Source of the DNA: Candidatus Methylomirabilota bacterium | Lineage (GTDB): Bacteria > Methylomirabilota > Methylomirabilia > Methylomirabilales > 2-02-FULL-66-22 | Assembly (NCBI GenBank): GCA_016209735.1 | Contig: JACQVN010000013.1 | Span: 1-47,065 of the forward strand | Direction: 5' to 3' | DNA length: 47,065 bases | In this document: one piece after another, positions 42,344 through 47,065 of the stretch | Layout: every line of letters begins with the position of its first letter | How positions within the stretch are numbered: the stretch's first letter is position 1 | Program-made: the position numbers and the translations under genes | The notes under the pieces: generated by a model | The model's database searches: none | The model's input: the letters and a program-made list of their open reading frames with translations, nothing else | Told to the model about the DNA's origin: nothing

Positions 42344-43333
42344 TCAGAGCAGCGAAGTGGTGGCGCGGAGCTTGCCGCCGGCGAATACCTCGGGGTTCAC
42401 CGGCGTCGGCGGGCGCCGGCCGGAGAGGGCGGCGAGGACATTCTCGGCCGCCCGCCGTTTCAGTTCGGGGACCGACTCCTGGGAGTACCAGGCTGCGTGG
42501 GGAGTCACGATAACGTTCGGCAGGGCGGAGAGCGGCGAGCCGGCCGGCAGCGGCTCGGTCTCTACCACGTCCAAGGCCGCCCCCGCGATCCACCCCTCCC
42601 GGAGGGCGCGCTCGAGTGCGACCGTATCCACCACCCCGCCGCGGGCCGTGTTCACAAGGGAGGCCGAAGGCTTCATCCGCCGGAGTGCCGCTTCGCCGAT
42701 GAGGTGTCGCGTTTCCGCGTTGAGGGGCACGTTCAGGGAGACGGCATCCGCGGTGTGCAGCAGTTCCTCTCGGCTTACGGCGCGGACACCCGCCGGCCAG
42801 GCGGCCAGGTACGGATCATGGCCGATCACGATCATCCCCAACCCCAGCGCCTTCTGCGCCACGCGCGAGCCGATGCGGCCGACCCCCAGGATACCCAGCA
42901 CCCGGCCGGCCAGTTGCACCATCGGCTTCTTCATCTCCGCGTTCCACGTCCCGCTGCGCACGCCCCGGTCGTAGAACGCCACGCCGCGCCACAGGGCGAG
43001 CAGCAGCGCCATGGCATGGTCGGACACCTCTTCGACGCAGTAGTCCGGAACGTTGGCGACGATGATGCCGTGGGCCGTGGCGGCGGCGAGGTCGATCGTG
43101 TCGTATCCCACCCCGTACTTGGATACGATGCGGAGGCGCGGCAGGCCGTCCAGGACCCGCGCCGTCATCGGCGCGTACTGATTGAGGACGGCATCCGCCT
43201 CACGCGCGGCGCGGATGACCTCGCCCTCGTCCTGCACCTGTGGCAATCGGACCTCAATGCCGGCCGCGCCGAAGATCCTCTCCTCCACCGCAATGTTCTC
43301 GTGATCGCAATCGGTGATGACGACGAGCGGCAT
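42344..43333 (-). CDS. D-2-hydroxyacid dehydrogenase (1)
   Basis: The 329-residue NAD-dependent enzyme is of the phosphoglycerate dehydrogenase/CtBP type. It has KYGVGYDTIDL, Rossmann motif GVGRIGSRVA, catalytic Arg in NTARGGVVD, Glu in DVVETEPLP and His in TPHAAWYS. It reduces 2-oxoacids or oxidises D-2-hydroxyacids; glycolate/glyoxylate is one possible pair. The neighbour at 43380-44369 is a close tandem paralogue with the same start (MPLxxITDC) and end (VFxGGxLRAT). It lies directly upstream of the dehalogenase-like gene. Confidence 0.92.
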   Translation of the reverse strand: MPLVVITDCDHENIAVEERIFGAAGIEVRLPQVQDEGEVIRAAREADAVLNQYAPMTARVLDGLPRLRIVSKYGVGYDTIDLAAATAHGIIVANVPDYCVEEVSDHAMALLLALWRGVAFYDRGVRSGTWNAEMKKPMVQLAGRVLGILGVGRIGSRVAQKALGLGMIVIGHDPYLAAWPAGVRAVSREELLHTADAVSLNVPLNAETRHLIGEAALRRMKPSASLVNTARGGVVDTVALERALREGWIAGAALDVVETEPLPAGSPLSALPNVIVTPHAAWYSQESVPELKRRAAENVLAALSGRRPPTPVNPEVFAGGKLRATTSLL

Positions 43334-43379
43334 GGGGCCGTCTCCTTGTGGCGGACTACCGAGAATGGTCCATGGTCAT

Positions 43380-44369
43380 TCAAAGTAACGCACCGGTTGC
43401 GCGCAGCCTCCCGCCGGTAAAGACCGCCGGGTTGGCCACGGAGGAGGGCCGCCCGCCCCGGAGCACGGCCAGGGCGGCCTCCGCCGTCCTCCGCTTGAGG
43501 TCCACGGTGGAGTCCCGAGAGTACCAGGCCATGTGGGGGGTCAGGAGGACGTTCGGCAAGGCCAGAAGGGGCGAATCGGGCGCAATCGGCTCCTCCTCCA
43601 GGGCGTCCAGGGCGGCCCCCCCGATCCAGCCTTCGCGCAGCGCACGAACCAGCGCGGCCGTGTCGATCACCCCGCCCCGGGCCGTGTTGACGACAAGCGC
43701 CGTCGGCTTCATCAGCCGAAACTGGGCTTCTCCCATGAGGTGCTGGGTCTCGGCGCAAAGGGGACAGTGGATCGACACGGCGTCCGATTCGCGCAAGAGC
43801 GTCTCCAGATTCACCGCCCGGACCCCCGCCGGCCAGGCCGACACGTAGGGGTCGTACCCGATCACGGCCATTCCGACGCCAAGCGCCTTCTGAGCCAGGC
43901 GGGTGCCGATCCGCCCCCCACCCAGGATCCCCAGGACGCGGCCCGCCAGCCGGAACATGGGCTGCTTCATCTCCGCGTTCCAGACTCCCTGCCGCACGGC
44001 GCGATCGTAAAGGACGGTCCCGCGCCACAGGCCAAAGAGGAGCGTCAGGGCGTGGTCGGAGACCTCCTCGATGCAGTAGTCGGGGACGTTGGCGACGATG
44101 ATGCCTCGGGCCGCGGCTGCCTCCAGGTCGATGGTGTCCACCCCGACCCCGTAGCGGACGATGACCCGGCAGCGGGGCAGGGCGTCCAGGACCCGGGCCG
44201 TGATCCTGGCGTACTGGGTGAGGATGGCATCCGCCGCTGCGGCCACCCGGATGGCGTCATCTTCGGTCAGGGCCTGATAGGAGCGGACTTCCACGCCGGC
44301 GGCCTGGAGGATCTCCACCTCCGGCTCGACGCTCCCGTGATTGCAGTCGGTGATGATGGCGAGAGGCAT
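43380..44369 (-). CDS. D-2-hydroxyacid dehydrogenase (2), tandem paralogue
   Basis: The 329-residue protein is the same length as its neighbour and similar over its whole length. It has RYGVGVDTIDL, GGGRIGTRLA, NTARGGVID, DALEEEPIAP and TPHMAWYS with the catalytic Arg, Glu and His. The first Gly-rich motif is GGGRIG rather than GVGRIG. It is 46 bp upstream of paralogue 1 on the same strand. I chose the ATG at 44369 by alignment with paralogue 1; an in-frame ATG at 44384 is also possible. The two probably handle related 2-hydroxyacids. Confidence 0.92.
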   Translation of the reverse strand: MPLAIITDCNHGSVEPEVEILQAAGVEVRSYQALTEDDAIRVAAAADAILTQYARITARVLDALPRCRVIVRYGVGVDTIDLEAAAARGIIVANVPDYCIEEVSDHALTLLFGLWRGTVLYDRAVRQGVWNAEMKQPMFRLAGRVLGILGGGRIGTRLAQKALGVGMAVIGYDPYVSAWPAGVRAVNLETLLRESDAVSIHCPLCAETQHLMGEAQFRLMKPTALVVNTARGGVIDTAALVRALREGWIGGAALDALEEEPIAPDSPLLALPNVLLTPHMAWYSRDSTVDLKRRTAEAALAVLRGGRPSSVANPAVFTGGRLRATGALL

Positions 44370-44521
44370 GGTCCATCCCTTCATTTGATCGGTCCCTCGT
44401 TGCGCCGTAAACGCTTCCGTTCGAATGATCAATGACAAATGTTCAATGACCAATGACCAATGGTGGTGGGCGCGCAGAGCGCGCCGACAGGGTATCTCGC
44501 GAAGACAGGGAATCCGCCCGC

Positions 44522-45421
44522 CTAGTTGCCGGATTGCCCGATTGCCGGATTGCCAGCTTCCTCGGGGCGGGCGTAGTGATCGAGGATGAAGCGGGCAATG
44601 CTGTGTTGGCCGGGGATCTCGGGCAGTTCGTGCACCGAGAACCAGCGGGCATCCTCCAGCTCGGAATGGTCGACGCGGATCTCGCCGCCCGCATAGGTGG
44701 CCACGAAACCGATCATGATCTGACTGGGGAACGGCCAGTACTGGCTGCCGACGTAACGGATATCCCGCACCTGCACCCCCACCTCCTCGTGGATCTCGCG
44801 ACGGACACCGGCTTCCAGGGACTCGCCGATGTCCAGGAAACCGGCCACCAGACCATATCGGCCCTTTGACCAAAAGGACTTGCGGGTGAGGAGGATGCGG
44901 TCGCCGTCCCGTATCAGGACGATCACCGCCGGGTGCAGGTGCGGGTAGTGATCGAACTTGCAGCGCAGGCAGCGCTTGCCCCGCTCTCCCCTGATGGAGA
45001 CGGCCGGCTCGCCGCAGCGGGGACAGTGCCAGCTCGTCGCCTCCCAGGTGGTTGCCTGCTGGGCCAACCCGCACAGGGAGAGGAGGTCGTCGCTGAGCTG
45101 GATCTGCCCCGGCGCCAGGCGCTCGCAGACGAACCCCGCCGGAAGTTCGAGGGTGGCGACTACCGAGCCGGCCCAGCACGGGGTGCCCAGATAGTTCCCG
45201 AAGTAGACGATGCTCTCGACCCTGCCCTCGAACGCCTCCGGAATCTGGCCGAGAGGGATTTGGTCCACGCCTTTGCGGCCCTCCAGCAGGAAGATGCTCT
45301 GGTTCTGAACCAAGAACCAGCGCCCTTCGCGGTCCGACGGGGCGGCGGTGCTGTTCCCAGGCACGAACCGGCCCTCGAAGCTTTCGAAGTTGAACGGCAA
45401 CTGGCTGGTAGATGCGTACAT
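44522..45421 (-). CDS. nudC: NADH pyrophosphatase NudC (Nudix hydrolase)
   Basis: The 299-residue enzyme hydrolyses NAD(H) to NMN(H) plus AMP and can decap NAD-capped RNA. It has an N-terminal domain, a zinc ribbon (CPRCGEP ... KRCLRC), the Nudix box GFLDIGESLEAGVRREIHEEVGV, and the NudC signature as SQYWPFPSQIMIGF, where the usual residue after SQ is Pro. The C-terminal NPAIGQSGN is encoded by short repeats. I chose the ATG at 45421 with GAGG upstream; the longer frame translates a repeat. It is upstream of the two dehydrogenases but separated by 152 bp. Confidence 0.94.
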   Translation of the reverse strand: MYASTSQLPFNFESFEGRFVPGNSTAAPSDREGRWFLVQNQSIFLLEGRKGVDQIPLGQIPEAFEGRVESIVYFGNYLGTPCWAGSVVATLELPAGFVCERLAPGQIQLSDDLLSLCGLAQQATTWEATSWHCPRCGEPAVSIRGERGKRCLRCKFDHYPHLHPAVIVLIRDGDRILLTRKSFWSKGRYGLVAGFLDIGESLEAGVRREIHEEVGVQVRDIRYVGSQYWPFPSQIMIGFVATYAGGEIRVDHSELEDARWFSVHELPEIPGQHSIARFILDHYARPEEAGNPAIGQSGN

Positions 45422-45470
45422 CAGCGCCTCGACCTGTCCGGGATCTGGCCCCGGTGCGAACGTGTTACCT

Positions 45471-45497
45471 GGTTTTTGCGCTGAGCGCGCAAAAACC
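45471..45497. repeat. Hairpin repeat, copy 1
   Basis: GGTTTTTGCGC and GCGCAAAAACC form a hairpin, preceded by GTGTTACCT. A reverse-oriented copy lies at 46264-46289 and is followed by AGGTGACAC. The pair encloses two gene remnants. Next to copy 1 (45530-45548) is TTGTCGGTTTTGCATTCCC of another repeat family. Confidence 0.85.
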
Positions 45498-45519
45498 AAA
45501 TTGGAGGGGCAAAGAATTA

Positions 45520-45855
45520 TTACTTGTCGGTTGTCGGTTTTGCATTCCCCCGCTGGTTGCGGGCGGCGGCCATGCGCGCCGTGAGGCGAACACCGGGCTG
45601 GAAGCCCTCGGGATTGGCCCGCAGGAAGATGGAATCGTTTCCGGGGGGATGGTATCGAGTGCCGACGGATCGCACAATTTCTCCACCACCCTGGCCTTGG
45701 CGACCTCCTCCCCGCGGCGCAGCAGCCACATCGGCCGGCCCCACGACGACCGGGCGGCAGGCGCTCAGAATGTCGGCCCTGGTCAGGCTCTTCACCACGA
45801 TCTCCGGCCCGATGCCGGCAGGATCGCCCAGTACCCACGCCAATGTCGGTCGCAT
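45520..45855 (-). pseudogene. PdxA-like dehydrogenase, N-terminal remnant
   Basis: The first about 43 residues, MRPTLAWVLGDPAGIGPEIV and VKSLTRADIL ... RPVVVGPADV, match the N-terminus of 4-hydroxythreonine-4-phosphate dehydrogenase family proteins. After that the homologous reading seems to shift frame: LLRRGEEVAKA in one frame and LRANPEGFQPGV in another. The remaining about 220 residues of the family are missing, replaced by repeats and the nudC gene. The ATG at 45855 has GAGGGG. It is probably a decayed catabolic PdxA2-type gene. Confidence 0.7.
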
Positions 45856-46130
45856 GCGTTCCCCTCAGTTGGTGCGGTAAGCGGTCCCGTCCGAAAACGA
45901 CGCTCACGTGTACCGCCAAAGGATGCACCCGTCAAGAGGTTTTGGTGAGGGGCGGGCAGAGTGGTACAACCCGCCGGACCCAAGACCGACAAATGGTCAT
46001 CCATACCCCGAACCTGCGAACGTGCCCTTGAGCTCCCGAAGTGGAATGCTATTGTCGTGGGGTGCGGCAGCCTTAGGCCTGCCGAAAAGTGCTGTTGCGA
46101 CCCGGGGGGGTGATGGTGTATACCCATCCC

Positions 46131-46295
46131 ATGAAACCCTCGCGGAGGTGCCAGATCGGATCCGATCCACGCGAGCTTCCGGCCTACAGTGTCCCGGAGG
46201 CAGCGCACTACCTCCGTCAACCCGCGGCAACCCTGCGATCCTGGGCGGTGGGGCGCCCCTATTGGTTTTTGCGCGCCAGCGCAAAAACCAGGTGA
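46131..46295 (+). pseudogene. Truncated antitoxin-like gene (HTH N-terminus)
   Basis: The frame MKPSRRCQIG ... RELPAYSVPEAAHYLRQPAATLRSWAVGRPY matches the N-terminal helix-turn-helix of DUF433-type antitoxins as I know them. After GRPY the sequence runs into the hairpin repeat (46264-46289), which adds WFLRASAKTR and a stop. The DUF433 domain and any toxin are absent. An insertion or deletion at the repeat probably truncated it. The spacers on both sides (45856-46130 and 46296-46463) hold no gene. Confidence 0.6.
46264..46289. repeat. Hairpin repeat, copy 2 (inverted)
   Basis: GGTTTTTGCGC and GCGCAAAAACC, in the opposite orientation to the 45471-45497 copy when flanking bases are compared (AGGTGACAC here, GTGTTACCT there). 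It interrupts the antitoxin-like reading frame. Confidence 0.85.
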
Positions 46296-46378
46296 CACAT
46301 GCCGGTGTTGTTCAGACGATCTCATGAATGCCAGAGAAGAGGGTCTACGCGCGCAACGCCCCTCGTGCGTAGTCATTG

Positions 46379-46407
46379 TTGACAATCCATATGGGTTTCC
46401 GATAGCT
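46379..46407 (+). promoter_or_regulatory. Possible promoter of the second RAYT gene
   Basis: A perfect TTGACA (46379-46384) is followed after 17-18 bp by a weak -10 (ATAGCT/TAGCTT), about 57 bp ahead of the ATG. Only the -35 is convincing. Confidence 0.3.
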
Positions 46408-46463
46408 TCACCACGGTCTTGTGTCTGACGAAGATTTCTGACAAAGGGAAGGATGATCCCGGC

Positions 46464-47065
46464 ATGATGGATGATCCGACCAGGCATCCTCGTCGGTCAA
46501 CCCGTCTGAAGGGATTTGACTATTCCACCGCCGGTGCGTATTTTGTGACAGTGTGCGCCCAGGATCGCCGATTCCTGTTCGGCGAGATCGTCGGCGACAT
46601 GATGCAACCCAACGACGGCGGGTGCATGGTCGGGCGTTGGTGGGCCGAATTGCCGAACAAATTCACGACGGTCAAAACCGATCAATCCATCGTCATGCCA
46701 AACCATTTCCACGGAATAATCATTCTCACGGGGGCGGCCACGCAGGGCCGCCCGTACGACCGGTCGTCCGTTGGGGTCGCCCCACGTGGCCGCCCGTACG
46801 CCCCGGCGTCCGTAGGGCGGCCCTATGTGGCCGCCCCGGTCCTGCCAATGGTGTGTTGCGTGGGGGGTTGGTGGATGCCGGGCACCCACATGGGGGCATG
46901 CCGGACGGGCGCCCACATGGGGGCATGCCGGACGGGCGCCCACATGGGGGCGCCCCTACGGAAGGACGACCGATGGCGGTGGGGGTGGTCCAGGTGATGG
47001 ATTGGTTCAAAACCATGACCACCAACGAAAACATCCGCGGCGTCCGAACTCAGGGATGGCCCCCG
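46464..47065 (+). pseudogene. RAYT-like Y1 transposase with repeat expansion and frameshift, cut by window end
   Basis: The frame from 46464 gives RRSTRLKGFDYSTAGAYFVTVCAQ, EIVGDMMQPNDGGCMV and the HUH motif H81-F-H83 in VMPNHFHGIIIL, typical of REP-associated tyrosine transposases. After residue about 92 it enters low-complexity repeats (GRPY units, then AHMGACRTG units) and stops at 46997. The conserved next segment WFKTMTTNENIRGVRTQGWPP continues in a different frame (about 46990-47065). So the repeat array has shifted the frame, or the assembly has lost bases in it. The rest lies beyond the window. Confidence 0.75.
46883..46952. repeat. 27-bp tandem repeat inside the RAYT gene
   Basis: Units 46883-46909 and 46910-46936 are nearly identical, followed by a partial third; each contains CCCACATGGGGGCATGCCGG. 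A unit encodes nine residues. Upstream (46738-46850) related GGGCGGCC/GGCCGCCC-type palindromic words encode GRPY. Confidence 0.85.

Noticed and set aside
46883-46952. CRISPR array
   Set aside because: The 27-bp units are contiguous without unique spacers and are in frame in a transposase gene.

Overview
The window is high-G+C bacterial DNA with dense genes, Shine-Dalgarno sites and frequent GTG starts. It has a CIRCE-controlled groESL operon and many catabolic transport modules with dispersed palindromic repeats between them. This resembles uncultivated soil or subsurface lineages such as Rokubacteria/NC10 or deltaproteobacteria-like groups. That placement is inference, because the window holds no rRNA or single-copy phylogenetic marker beyond GroEL/GroES.

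Layout. 1-1.1 kb: start of groL and complete groS (minus strand) behind a perfect CIRCE operator. 1.3-2.5 kb: alanine racemase. 2.8-6.1 kb: a toxin-antitoxin island with a fused RHH-UPF0175-like antitoxin plus DUF3368 PIN toxin, a lone antitoxin-like gene, and a DUF433/DUF5615 pair whose toxin looks frameshifted. 6.4-7.8 kb: a secreted Kelch/PKD/HYR protein behind a leader with a terminator-like hairpin. 8.1-8.7 kb: a four-helix-bundle gene carrying an in-frame 9-nt minisatellite.

8.9-24.4 kb, all minus strand: a catabolic region. It contains a CUT1-type ABC importer (binding protein, two permeases, no ATPase) with an FAD oxidoreductase; a FadR-type GntR regulator with a clear promoter and operator; a TRAP transporter (P, Q, M) interleaved with an SDR dehydrogenase and an uncharacterised TIM-barrel hydrolase-like protein; and then two sugar-isomerase-like TIM barrels, an Ldh_2 dehydrogenase and an Asp/Glu-racemase-like protein. 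24.7-31.2 kb, plus strand: GntR, MmgE/PrpD, tctC, tctB, tctA, and an M29 aminopeptidase/NicX-like metalloenzyme. 31.7-35.7 kb, minus strand: a NitT/TauT-type ABC importer with one ATPase, one binding protein and two different permeases. 35.9-40.1 kb, plus strand: a second Ldh_2 dehydrogenase, a CinA homologue with a degenerate amidase domain, and an orphan HlyD/EmrA adaptor. 41.4-45.4 kb, minus strand: NudC, two tandem D-2-hydroxyacid dehydrogenases, and an alpha/beta hydrolase that keeps all catalytic and halide-pocket residues of fluoroacetate dehalogenase. The last four could form a haloacid to hydroxyacid to oxoacid route.

The right end and the intergenic spaces are rich in mobile or repeated DNA. 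There is a 1060-bp element with perfect 30-bp terminal inverted repeats around a Y1 transposase reading frame interrupted by two in-frame TAG codons; a second RAYT gene expanded by 27-bp repeats and frameshifted; remnants of pdxA-like and antitoxin-like genes; and at least eight families of dispersed or palindromic repeats. I saw no tRNA, rRNA or CRISPR array.
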